DNA from: JAKZSU01 sp047517485
GTDB lineage: Bacteria; Pseudomonadota; Alphaproteobacteria; UBA7887
Direction of reading: 5' to 3'
Length of the DNA: 42,494 bases
Assembly: GCA_047517485.1 (NCBI GenBank)
Contig: JAKZSU010000018.1
Coordinates: 1-42,494, forward strand
The notes beneath the pieces were generated by a model. It saw nothing but the letters and a program-made list of their open reading frames with translations. It was not told the DNA's origin and searched no databases. The position numbers were made by a program, and so were the translations under genes. Positions 19,902 through 27,338 of this stretch are shown here, in pieces. The first letter of the stretch is position 1; each line of letters opens with the position of its first letter.

Positions 19902-20407
19902 GGGTTCTCGGCATCACCGGTTGGAGCGGGTCGGGCAAAACCCGACTGGTGACGCGTTTGCTGCCGGAACTGACCGGGCGCGGTTACGTGGTCTCGACGA
20001 TCAAGCACGCGCACCACGACTTCGATGTCGATACCCCGGGCAAGGATTCATACGAACACCGCGCCGCCGGCGCCACCGAAGTGCTGGTGTCCTCGGCGCG
20101 CCGCTGGGCACTGATGCACGAGGCCGGCGACGACGACGAGCCCGATCTGGCCGCTCTGCTCGCCCGCATGTCGCCGGTCGATCTCGTGCTCGTCGAAGGC
20201 TTCAAGCGCGAGAGTCACGAGAAGATCGAAGTGCGGCGCGCCGGCAATGATCGCCCGCCGCTCTATCCCGACGACGCCAAGGTCGTCGCGGTGGCGAGCG
20301 ACCATGAATTGCCCGACGCCGGCCGACCGGTGCTCGACCTCAACGATACCGCGGCGGTCGCCGACTTCATCATCACCCATTGCGGCCTTACACCGACCGG
20401 CGAATGA
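19898..20407 (+). CDS. mobB: Molybdopterin-guanine dinucleotide biosynthesis adaptor protein MobB
   Basis: MobB is a GTP-binding partner of MobA in conversion of Moco to the MGD form. The P-loop GWSGSGKT is at 8-15, followed by the family motifs STIKHAHHDFDVDTPGKDSY and HRAAGATEVLVSS, and the Walker B-like LVLVEGFKRESHEKIEV. Length 169 is normal. It is linked by ATGA overlaps to pgsA upstream and moeA downstream, so a single transcript probably runs pgsA-mobB-moeA. mobA is not in the window. Confidence 0.93.
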   Translation: MRVLGITGWSGSGKTRLVTRLLPELTGRGYVVSTIKHAHHDFDVDTPGKDSYEHRAAGATEVLVSSARRWALMHEAGDDDEPDLAALLARMSPVDLVLVEGFKRESHEKIEVRRAGNDRPPLYPDDAKVVAVASDHELPDAGRPVLDLNDTAAVADFIITHCGLTPTGE

Positions 20408-21684
20408 CCCAACTCAGTGACGATTGCTTCGCCAATGACGGCCGTCTGATGCCGCTTGCCGAGGCGCTGGCAATTCTTGACGACCGCTTGGTGACCGTCG
20501 CCCCGGTCGAGACCGTGGCGCTCGGCGCCGCGTGCGGGCGGATTCTCGCCAAAGCGGTGGTGGCGTCCGACGACGTCCCGCCGCACGACAATTCCGCGGT
20601 CGATGGCTTCGCCGTCTATTTCGACGATTTATCCCCCGACCATCCGACCGAACTGCCGGTCACCGGGCGGATCGCCGCCGGCCACCCGCTGGGACGGCCC
20701 GCCCGGCGCGGCGAGGCGTTGCGCGTGTTCACCGGCGGGGTGATGCCGCATGGCGCCAGCGGCCCCGGTCCCGACACCGTGCTGATGCAGGAGGATTGCG
20801 CCCTCGAGGGCGAGGTGGTGCGCATCCCGCCCGGGGTCGCGCGCGGCGCCAATCGGCGCAGCGCCGGCGAGGACATCGCCCAAGGCACGGTCGTGCTCGA
20901 CGCCGGGCGCCGGCTGCGTCCCGAGGATGTCGGACTCCTGGCCTCGCTCGGGCAAAGCGAAGTGGCGGTTCACGCCGCGCTCCGGGTCGCCCTGTTCTCG
21001 ACCGGCGACGAGCTCGGCGATATCGGACGCCGGCTCGGCCCGGGCACGATATTCGACAGCAACCGCTATACCCTCGCGGCGCTGCTCGCCGGCCTCGGAT
21101 GCCGGGTCACCGACCTCGGCATCGTTGGCGATGATCGCGACACTCTCGAACGGGCATTGCACGACGCCGCCGGCGGCCACGATCTTCTGATCACCTCGGG
21201 GGGTGTTTCGGTCGGCGAGGAGGATCACGTGCGGCCGGTCGTCAAGGCGCTTGGCGGCCTGACCCTGTGGCGGTTGGCGATTAAGCCGGGACGGCCGGTG
21301 GCGCTTGGCCATGTCGATGACAACGGGCGCGCGGTCTCTTTTGTCGGTCTGCCGGGCAATCCCGCCGCCGTGATCGTGACTTTTCTGCGCTTCGCCAGAC
21401 CTTTGATTCTCAAGCTCTCGGGCGCCGCCGCGACCGCGCCCACGCTGTTCTCGGTGCGCGCCGGATTTTCCCACGACAAAAAACCGGGCCGGCGCGAGTT
21501 CGTGCGCTGCCGGCTGATTGCCGGCGAAGCGGGCGGCATGGTCGCGGTGAAAGCCGGGCGCCAAGGCGCGGGAATTCTTTCGACTGTCTCCGCCGCCGAC
21601 GGACTGGTCGAATTGCCCGAGGAAATGACGTATGTTGAGAACGGCGCGGCGGTCGATTTTCTGCCGTTCAACGAGGTGCGCTGA
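20404..21684 (+). CDS. moeA: Molybdopterin molybdenumtransferase
   Basis: MoeA inserts molybdate into adenylylated molybdopterin. The 426-residue protein has the N-terminal PHDNSAVDGFAV motif, the domain II segment GEALRVFTGGVMP, then the MoCF-binding fold with STGDEL, GTIFDSNRYTL, and DLLITSGGVSVGEEDHV. GLPGNPAAVIVTF leads into the C-terminal domain. The start at 20404 overlaps the mobB stop by 4 bp. A longer frame to 20380 would overlap mobB further and has no support. It is followed after 16 bp by moaD. Confidence 0.95.
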   Translation: MTQLSDDCFANDGRLMPLAEALAILDDRLVTVAPVETVALGAACGRILAKAVVASDDVPPHDNSAVDGFAVYFDDLSPDHPTELPVTGRIAAGHPLGRPARRGEALRVFTGGVMPHGASGPGPDTVLMQEDCALEGEVVRIPPGVARGANRRSAGEDIAQGTVVLDAGRRLRPEDVGLLASLGQSEVAVHAALRVALFSTGDELGDIGRRLGPGTIFDSNRYTLAALLAGLGCRVTDLGIVGDDRDTLERALHDAAGGHDLLITSGGVSVGEEDHVRPVVKALGGLTLWRLAIKPGRPVALGHVDDNGRAVSFVGLPGNPAAVIVTFLRFARPLILKLSGAAATAPTLFSVRAGFSHDKKPGRREFVRCRLIAGEAGGMVAVKAGRQGAGILSTVSAADGLVELPEEMTYVENGAAVDFLPFNEVR

Positions 21685-21700
21685 AACCATACGTGAGACC

Positions 21701-21964
21701 ATGTCCAATTCCATAAACATGCTTTATTTTGCCTGGTTGCGCGAACGCGCCGGGGTTGCCGAGGAAACCATCGAGCCGCCGGCCGAGGTCGGCACGGTGG
21801 GCGAGCTTCTCGACTGGCTCAAGCAGCGCTCGGCGGGCCATGCCGCGGCGCTGGCCGACCTGTCCGTGGTCCGGGTCGCGGTCGACCAGGAATACGTCCA
21901 ACTCGATCATTCGATCGCCGGCGCCCGGGAAATCGCGTTGTTCCCGCCGGTTACCGGAGGCTGA
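21701..21964 (+). CDS. moaD: Molybdopterin synthase sulfur carrier subunit
   Basis: MoaD is the small ubiquitin-like subunit of molybdopterin synthase; its C-terminal Gly-Gly carries the thiocarboxylate. The 87-residue product ends in ALFPPVTGG, the required tail, and begins LYFAWLRERAGVAEE, typical of MoaD. ATG 21701 gives the standard length. The next gene, moaE, starts 4 bp later, matching the usual moaD-moaE pairing that forms the heterotetramer. Confidence 0.94.
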   Translation: MSNSINMLYFAWLRERAGVAEETIEPPAEVGTVGELLDWLKQRSAGHAAALADLSVVRVAVDQEYVQLDHSIAGAREIALFPPVTGG

Positions 21965-21968
21965 GCAG

Positions 21969-22439
21969 ATGATCCGCGTCCAAGCCGAGGACTTCGATAT
22001 CGGTGCCGAGATCGCCGCTCTGTGCGCCGGCAACACCAAGATCGGCGGGGTCGCCACCTTCGTCGGCCTGGTTCGCGATATCGCCGACGAGCAAACCGTC
22101 GGCGCGATGACTCTCGAACATTATCCCGGGATGACCGAGAAGAAACTCGCCGAGATCGAGGCCGAGGCGCATATCCGCTGGCCGCTCGACGCCAGTCTGG
22201 TCATTCACCGCTATGGCCGGCTCGAGCCCGGCGACCAGATCGTCCTGGTGGTGACCGCTTCGGCGCACCGCACGGCGGCGCTCGAGGCGTGTCAATTTCT
22301 CATCGACTGGCTCAAGACCGAGGCGCCGTTCTGGAAACTCGAAGAGACTCCGGACGGCGGCAAATGGGTCGACGCGCGCGCCACCGACGGCGCCGCGGCC
22401 CAGCGCTGGGTAGTCGATAAATCGGAAGCGGCGGAATAG
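21969..22439 (+). CDS. moaE: Molybdopterin synthase catalytic subunit
   Basis: MoaE transfers two sulfurs from MoaD thiocarboxylate to precursor Z. The 156-residue protein has the core GGVATFVGLVRD, LEHYPGMTEKKLAEIE, HRYGRLEPGDQIVLV and the C-terminal WLKTEAPFWKLEE, in which the two lysines match the catalytic residues of E. coli MoaE. ATG 21969 follows AGCAG; the longer frame reading through moaD is spurious. It ends the plus-strand run and faces a minus-strand gene across two copies of a repeat. Confidence 0.95.
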   Translation: MIRVQAEDFDIGAEIAALCAGNTKIGGVATFVGLVRDIADEQTVGAMTLEHYPGMTEKKLAEIEAEAHIRWPLDASLVIHRYGRLEPGDQIVLVVTASAHRTAALEACQFLIDWLKTEAPFWKLEETPDGGKWVDARATDGAAAQRWVVDKSEAAE

Positions 22440-22453
22440 ACGGCTACCCCTCA

Positions 22454-22639
22454 AGCCGCGCGCCCGAACTTATGCGAGGCCAGCCTGGGTGACGCCTGAA
22501 CGCTCTTCAAAAAACCGGAACCAAGTCACCCAGGTCATCCAGCACGCACCAGCCCCCGTGAGCAAAGCGAACGGCAAGCGCGACCGCGCGCCCGAGCTTA
22601 TGCGAGGCAGCCCGCGTGGCGTTTGAACGCGCTTTAAAA
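22454..22639. repeat. Two copies of the ~66-bp convergent-gene repeat
   Basis: Copies lie at 22454-22509 (5' truncated) and 22574-22639. The core is GCGCGCCCGAGCTTATGCGA, ending GAACGCGCTTTAAA; AAGCGCG and CGCGCTT at the two ends can pair. The spacer between them recurs almost unchanged between the first two copies at 30605-30789 (CACCCAGGTCATCCAGCA). The TAA stop of the facing gene (22634-22636) is inside the second copy. Confidence 0.85.
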
Positions 22640-23269
22640 CGCGACCGAAGCGAGCGACACCATGTCGCGATCGAGAAATCCAATGCACAGGGTGTCGGGC
22701 TGACCGGTGGGCAAGTTCTCGTACATCCTGACCTCCAGCATCACTTCGTTTAGCAAGCCGCTGATCAGCGTGTCGTCGTTGTCCCCACCGGCGACGGTGG
22801 CGGGAAACATGCGGCGGAGATAAGACCGGGCCTGCTGCTCGATCGTCAGATCGCTTTTGCTCGATGCGAACAGCGCGTGACGCATCTCGACGATCACCGC
22901 CTGACAAACCTCTTTTTCGAGAAACTTGCCCTGCGCCAAGGTGACGCCGGTGAGAAACAGGATCCCGGTGTCTTCGTCGACATAGGCAAAGCCATAGCGA
23001 TAGTTGATGTTGGGAAAGAGAAAGCCGTAACCGTCGTCGTCGTCGCTGTAGCCGGTCAGATCGTAGGTGTAGTCCCACATCCGATTTTCGATCGCGTCGA
23101 GCGAGCCCTCGACGTTCAACATGCCGATCGAGAACAGGCTGGCGGGCTGCGATCTCAGACGGTCGAGCGCGCCCGCGTCCTGGGCCGTCGCGGCGGACAC
23201 CAGCATCACCCAGCCGACCGCCGAGAGAAACAGCAATCGCATCGAGTCTCCGGTCGAATATTTCATCAT
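22634..23269 (-). CDS. Secreted protein of unknown function
   Basis: I do not recognise this 211-residue protein. It begins with a signal peptide (RLLFLSAVGWVMLVSAATAQD, cleavage after ATA or TAQ). The mature part has an acidic loop (SDDDDGYGF), aromatic strands (FPNINYRYGFAYVDED) and no obvious catalytic motif. A GAGGAG lies about 8 bp before ATG 23269; ATG 23266 or 23242 are alternatives. Its last codons run into a dispersed repeat, whose TTTAAA supplies the stop, so the true ancestral C-terminus may differ. It diverges from a porin-like gene and could be part of the envelope. Confidence 0.7.
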   Translation of the reverse strand: MMKYSTGDSMRLLFLSAVGWVMLVSAATAQDAGALDRLRSQPASLFSIGMLNVEGSLDAIENRMWDYTYDLTGYSDDDDGYGFLFPNINYRYGFAYVDEDTGILFLTGVTLAQGKFLEKEVCQAVIVEMRHALFASSKSDLTIEQQARSYLRRMFPATVAGGDNDDTLISGLLNEVMLEVRMYENLPTGQPDTLCIGFLDRDMVSLASVAF

Positions 23270-23351
23270 GACTTCGCTCCTCGATACGCTCGCCTAAATC
23301 CTTTTTCGATCTTATGGAACCGCTTTGCAATAATTTTGTCCCCTTTCTGTC

Positions 23352-24683
23352 ATGCCTCTACGATACACAGTCCCGCTATTCATGACACTTTGGGTCATCA
23401 AGTTGTTCTCAATAAAATTTCCGTCGTTCCGGGGCACCCACATTTTCGGCCTCTCGATTAGTCTCGCCACGGTGAGTCTGAGCGGTGCGGCGGTATACGC
23501 CGCCGAAACGCTAGGCGAAGCGCTGGTATCGGGCAACTTCGGCCTCGACGTGCGCGTGCGCCATGAAATGGTCGATCAAGACAGTTTCGAACGGCGTGCC
23601 GTGGCCAACACCGCGCGCACCCGGATCACCTATGAAACCGGATATTGGCACGGCGCCTCGGCGCTCATCGAGGCCGAGAACATCGTCGCGCTCGGCGACG
23701 ACCGTTTCAATGACGGGATCAACGGGCGCGGCGACTTTCCCATCGTCCGCGACGCGCCGACCACCGAGCTCAATCAGTATTGGCTGCGCTTGGCGCTGCC
23801 CGGCAACGGCGCCCTCAAGCTCGGCCGTCAGACCATCGAACTCGGCGCGCGCGCCTTCGTCGCCAGCGCGCGGTTCCGGCAAAACCAGCAGACCTACGAC
23901 GCCGCGACCGTCACCGTGCGACCGCTTGCCGATGTGACCGCGTTTTACGGCTTCACCTGGATGGTCGATCGCACCGCCGGCGAGGACGCGGTCGGCGGCG
24001 ATTGGAACACCGCCACTCATATGGCGCATCTTGCGTATGACGGTCTGGCGCCGATTAAGTTGGCCGGCTACGCGATGGCGATGGATTTCAACGAGCGCCC
24101 GCGCCTGTCCTCGATAACCGCTGGCGCGCGGCTCGACGCCCGGGTTTCGCTCAGCGCCACGATGGACCTGATCGCCGGTGGCGAATTCGCCTGGCAGACC
24201 GACCATGCCAACAACCCCGACGACTTCGATGAATTTTTGACAATCGCCGAGGCCGGACTCGGTATCGCCGGCTTAGCCGCCCTCGTCGGCTACCGCCGAC
24301 AATCCGGCAACGGAAATGCCGCGCTGCAAACCACGCTAGGGGTGAAGCATTATAACCGTGGCTGGGCCGACAATTTCAGCGACACACCGGTGCGCGGCCT
24401 GGTCGACACCTACGCGGACGTAACCATCGAGCCCGCCGCCCTCGTCATGTTCGATTTCGCCGACCCGGCGCGATCGTGGTTGGACCGCACTCGCATCCGC
24501 GCCGCCTATCACCGCTTTTCAGCGCACGGTTTGGGCACCGGCTACGGCGAGGAGTTCGATATCGGCATCCGCCAACGCGTCGGCGGCCCGGTCGAATTCT
24601 TGCTCGAATACGCCGACTACCGCGCCAAGGGCCTCGGCGCCGACACGAGAAAAATGTGGGTGACGCTGCAGTTCAAACTTTAG
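23352..24683 (+). CDS. Outer-membrane beta-barrel, alginate-export/porin-like
   Basis: The 443-residue protein has an N-terminal export region (hydrophobic segment to about residue 50, AVYAAETL) and then alternating polar and hydrophobic strands with many aromatic residues. Blocks such as LRLALPGNGALKLGRQTIEL, FRQNQQTYDAATVTV and LGVKHYNRGWADNF match the alginate-export (AlgE-like) porin family often found in alphaproteobacteria. The terminal strand TRKMWVTLQFKL is typical of a barrel closing strand. ATG 23352 gives a long leader; an internal ATG at 23382 is possible. Likely a channel for a small anionic or sugar-like solute; the substrate is unknown. Confidence 0.7.
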   Translation: MPLRYTVPLFMTLWVIKLFSIKFPSFRGTHIFGLSISLATVSLSGAAVYAAETLGEALVSGNFGLDVRVRHEMVDQDSFERRAVANTARTRITYETGYWHGASALIEAENIVALGDDRFNDGINGRGDFPIVRDAPTTELNQYWLRLALPGNGALKLGRQTIELGARAFVASARFRQNQQTYDAATVTVRPLADVTAFYGFTWMVDRTAGEDAVGGDWNTATHMAHLAYDGLAPIKLAGYAMAMDFNERPRLSSITAGARLDARVSLSATMDLIAGGEFAWQTDHANNPDDFDEFLTIAEAGLGIAGLAALVGYRRQSGNGNAALQTTLGVKHYNRGWADNFSDTPVRGLVDTYADVTIEPAALVMFDFADPARSWLDRTRIRAAYHRFSAHGLGTGYGEEFDIGIRQRVGGPVEFLLEYADYRAKGLGADTRKMWVTLQFKL

Positions 24684-24691
24684 CAACTATT

Positions 24692-24716
24692 CCAAGCCGC
24701 ACACCGCGCGGCTTGG
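24692..24716 (+). terminator. Hairpin after the porin gene
   Basis: Perfect 9-bp arms CCAAGCCGC (24692-24700) and GCGGCTTGG (24708-24716) with a 7-nt loop, 8 bp after the porin stop. No T tract follows; a copy of the 66-bp repeat starts at the last base instead. Confidence 0.45.
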
Positions 24717-24782
24717 CAAGCCGCGACCGCGCGCCCGAGCTTATGCGAGGAGAGCTTGGCCGGCGCTTGAACGTGCTTTTAA
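24716..24782. repeat. Single copy of the ~66-bp convergent-gene repeat
   Basis: One copy with the same core (CGCGCGCCCGAGCTTATGCG) and the tail GCGCTTGAACGTGCTTTTAA. It fills the gap between the convergent porin and ferritin-like genes and ends 4 bp from the latter's stop codon. Confidence 0.85.
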
Positions 24783-24785
24783 TCC

Positions 24786-25079
24786 CTACCCGTGATCCCC
24801 GGTGATCGGGCCGTGCGAGAACAGGTTGTCCTTGAGCTGCATCTCGAAATCCGCGTCGTTGCGGCGGATCCATTCGAGCACCATCGAGGCGTGCTCCATC
24901 TCCTCGCGCATATTGTGCAGCAGGATGTCCTTGAGCGCCTCGTTGTCGCAATCGTCGGCGCGTTGACGGTACCAGTCGACCGCTTCCAATTCTTCCATTA
25001 GCGAGACGATCGCCTGATGCATCGCCAAGGTGTGCGCGCTCAACCGCTCGCGCGGCGCATGGAGGATATCGCTGGCCAT
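24786..25079 (-). CDS. Encapsulated-ferritin-like (EncFtn) protein lacking a targeting tail
   Basis: The 97-residue product matches the ferroxidase domain of encapsulated ferritins such as that of Rhodospirillum rubrum: HQAIVSLMEELEAVDWYRQR (21-40), REEMEHASMVLEWIRRNDA (58-76), LFSHGPIT. E30, E60 and H63 correspond to the di-iron ligands E32, E62, H65 described for that protein, so half-sites that assemble across an annular decamer are expected. Unlike the known cargo proteins it stops right after the domain (ITGDHG) and has no C-terminal encapsulin-targeting peptide, and no encapsulin gene is in the window. It lies 33 bp after the aminotransferase on the same strand. Confidence 0.85.
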   Translation of the reverse strand: MASDILHAPRERLSAHTLAMHQAIVSLMEELEAVDWYRQRADDCDNEALKDILLHNMREEMEHASMVLEWIRRNDADFEMQLKDNLFSHGPITGDHG

Positions 25080-25112
25080 CAGATATTCTCGCCTGGTTTG
25101 GATTCGCGAAAT

Positions 25113-26015
25113 TTACTCCGCCGCGCCAGCCTGTTTCGCGGGCTCGGCGCCGGCTTGGGTCAGCGCGGTGAAATCGTCCATCATCAGGCGGCAGATCGCG
25201 CCGGGTTGAAAGTGCAGGTCGCCGATTTGGCCCACCGGGGTGACTTCCGCGGCGGTACCGGTCAGGAAGACCTCGTCCGCCTTTTCGAGTTCTTCCGGCA
25301 TGATCACCCGCTCGATCACCCCGATACCGCGATTTTTCGCCAATCCGATCACGCATTGCCGGGTGATCCCGTCGAGAAAACAGTCCGGTGTCGGAGTATG
25401 CAAAACCCCGTCGATCACGAGAAAGATATTGGCGCCCGTCGATTCCGCCAAGCGGCCGCGCCAATCGAGCATCAACGCATCGTCGAAACCGTCGGCCTCG
25501 GCATCGTGCTTGGCCAGGGTGCAAATCATATAAAGACCGGCGGCCTTGGCCATCGCCGGAATCGTCTGCGGATCCGGGCGCTTCCAGGTCGACCATTTGA
25601 GCTTGATCCCCTTCAGCCGCGCTTCCGGCGAGAAATACGACGGCCACTCCCACGCCGCGATCGCCACATGTATGGTGTTTTTCTGCGCCGAGACGCCCAT
25701 CATCTCGCTGCCGCGCCATGCCACCGGCCGCACATAGCCGTCGACAATATCATCGGCCTCGCACACCGCGTAACACGCGGCGTTGATTTCCTCGACGGTG
25801 TGGGGAATCGCGAAGCCGAGCTGGCGCGCCGAATTGAACAGGCGTTCGGTATGCTCCTGCAGCTTGAAGATGGTGCCGCCATAGACCCGCTCGCCCTCGA
25901 ACACGCTGCTCGCATAATGCAGGCCATGACTCAAGACGTGTACGTTGGCGTCGCGCCACGGAACCAGCTTGCCATCGTACCAAATTGAGCCGACGTGATC
26001 GTCGAAACTGAGCAT
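25113..26015 (-). CDS. ilvE: Branched-chain amino-acid aminotransferase
   Basis: This fold-type IV PLP enzyme interconverts Leu, Ile and Val with their 2-keto acids. The 300-residue form starts at ATG 26015, 7 bp after GAGGAC; the longer frame to 26165 runs through the intergenic region and the MarR gene start, so is rejected. Seen: VWY-type start (IWYDGKLVPWRDA), SHGLHYASSVFEGERVY, PLP lysine K157 in PAMAKAAGLYMI, the Glu of RLAESTGANIFLV, and FLTGTAAEVTPV near the phosphate site. Divergent from a MarR regulator gene. Confidence 0.92.
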   Translation of the reverse strand: MLSFDDHVGSIWYDGKLVPWRDANVHVLSHGLHYASSVFEGERVYGGTIFKLQEHTERLFNSARQLGFAIPHTVEEINAACYAVCEADDIVDGYVRPVAWRGSEMMGVSAQKNTIHVAIAAWEWPSYFSPEARLKGIKLKWSTWKRPDPQTIPAMAKAAGLYMICTLAKHDAEADGFDDALMLDWRGRLAESTGANIFLVIDGVLHTPTPDCFLDGITRQCVIGLAKNRGIGVIERVIMPEELEKADEVFLTGTAAEVTPVGQIGDLHFQPGAICRLMMDDFTALTQAGAEPAKQAGAAE

Positions 26016-26071
26016 AATAGGGTCCTCGGTCCACACCGAAATGTGAATACAGCCTACTAGAGAAAGGTTGC

Positions 26072-26103
26072 GTTGACTATCATCGGCGTTCATATAAGTC
26101 AAC
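26072..26103. promoter_or_regulatory. Dyad between ilvE and the marR gene, candidate operator
   Basis: Arms GTTGACT (26072-26078) and AGTCAAC (26097-26103) are perfect, 18 nt apart, and the right arm touches the MarR start codon. A dimeric regulator bound here could block both divergent genes, as is usual for MarR proteins. Confidence 0.4.
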
Positions 26104-26592
26104 ATGGCTGACTTAAAATCACCCGCTCCCGGCGTCCTCGACGAAGCGGACCTCAACACCGGCATGGAGCTGTTGTTTTTCGCCTACCGCGATTTTGTCG
26201 CCGAGCCGGACCGCCTGCTCGCGCCGCTCGGATTCGGTCGCGCTCATCACCGGGTGATTTATTTCGTCGGCCGCAATCGGGACATCCCGGTGACCAAGCT
26301 TCTCGACATTCTCAAAATCACCAAACAAAGCCTCAGCCGCGTGCTCGGCGAGCTGGTGCGCACCGGTTACGTCGCCCAGATCAAGGGCACCGTCGACCGT
26401 CGTCAGCGCCTGCTCAACCTGACCGAAAAGGGCAAGGAACTCGAGCGCCGTCTGTCCGGCGCCTCGCGAGCCCGGATCGCCCACGCCTTTCGCGCCGCCG
26501 GCGCCGATGCCGCGCAAGGATTCGCCAAGGTGATGCTCGGCCTGATGACCGACGAGGACCGCGCTCACATCGAACGGCACGGAAACAGCTAA
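26104..26592 (+). CDS. MarR-family transcriptional regulator
   Basis: The 162-residue protein has a winged-helix core: FGRAHHRVIYFVGRNRDIPVTKLLDILKITKQSLSRVLGEL as the helix-turn-helix part, and the wing DRRQRLLNLTEKGKELERRL, the classic MarR signature with the conserved Asp-Arg. It should bind DNA as a dimer. The 88-bp gap to divergent ilvE contains a dyad touching its own start, so autoregulation and control of ilvE are plausible. It is followed after 19 bp by a response regulator, perhaps in the same transcript. The ligand is unknown. Confidence 0.88.
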   Translation: MADLKSPAPGVLDEADLNTGMELLFFAYRDFVAEPDRLLAPLGFGRAHHRVIYFVGRNRDIPVTKLLDILKITKQSLSRVLGELVRTGYVAQIKGTVDRRQRLLNLTEKGKELERRLSGASRARIAHAFRAAGADAAQGFAKVMLGLMTDEDRAHIERHGNS

Positions 26593-26611
26593 AGGGCATT
26601 ATACTATCGTC

Positions 26612-27319
26612 ATGAGCGAGCTTTTGACCAACACCTCACCACCGAGTCCAAGTTTGGACCGACCGCATGTCCTAGTCGTCGACGACGACGATCGACTGCG
26701 CGAACTGCTACGCCGCTACCTAGCGGAGAACGGTTTTCTCGTCGCCACCGCCGCCGACGCCGCGCGCGCCCGCGCCAAACTGACCAGCCTGACCTTCGAC
26801 GTGATCGTCCTCGATCTCATGATGCCCGGCGAGAGCGGCCTCGATTTCGCCCGCGCGCTGCGCCGCGGCGGCGATCTGCCGATCCTGATGCTGACCGCGA
26901 TGGATGCCACCGAGGATCGCATCGCCGGCCTCGAATGCGGCGCCGACGACTATCTCGTCAAGCCGTTCGAGCCGCGCGAATTGGTGCTCCGCCTCAAGGC
27001 GATCCTGCGCCGCGCCGAGCGCCGCCCGAGCGAGCCGGTGCAATTCGGCAGCTTCACTTTCGACGCGGTACTCGGTGAATTGCGCAACCATGGCATTCCG
27101 GTGGACCTCACCGCCGCCGAGGCCGGCCTTTTACGGGCGCTCGCCGAGACCGCCGGCGCCGCGGTCTCGCGCGAACGGCTCGGCGAGACCTCGCGGGTCG
27201 CCGCGCGATCGGTGGACGTCCAAATCACCCGTCTGCGCCGCAAGATCGAAACCAATCCGCGCGACCCGCGCTATTTGGTGACCGTCCGCGGCGAAGGCTA
27301 CGCGTTGCGCGCCGGCTGA
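26612..27319 (+). CDS. OmpR-family response regulator
   Basis: The 235-residue protein has a receiver domain (about 18-130) with the acidic pocket VVDDDD, phosphoacceptor Asp68 in VLDLMMP, Thr in MLTAMD and Lys117 in YLVKPFEP. A winged-helix output domain follows (DLTAAEAGLLRALAE, then SVDVQITRLRRKIE, YLVTVRGEGYAL). It lies 19 bp before a sensor kinase, forming an OmpR/EnvZ-like pair. Targets are not evident; the neighbouring porin-like gene is one guess. Confidence 0.95.
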   Translation: MSELLTNTSPPSPSLDRPHVLVVDDDDRLRELLRRYLAENGFLVATAADAARARAKLTSLTFDVIVLDLMMPGESGLDFARALRRGGDLPILMLTAMDATEDRIAGLECGADDYLVKPFEPRELVLRLKAILRRAERRPSEPVQFGSFTFDAVLGELRNHGIPVDLTAAEAGLLRALAETAGAAVSRERLGETSRVAARSVDVQITRLRRKIETNPRDPRYLVTVRGEGYALRAG

Positions 27320-27338
27320 TGGCCCGGGCGACGAGCCG

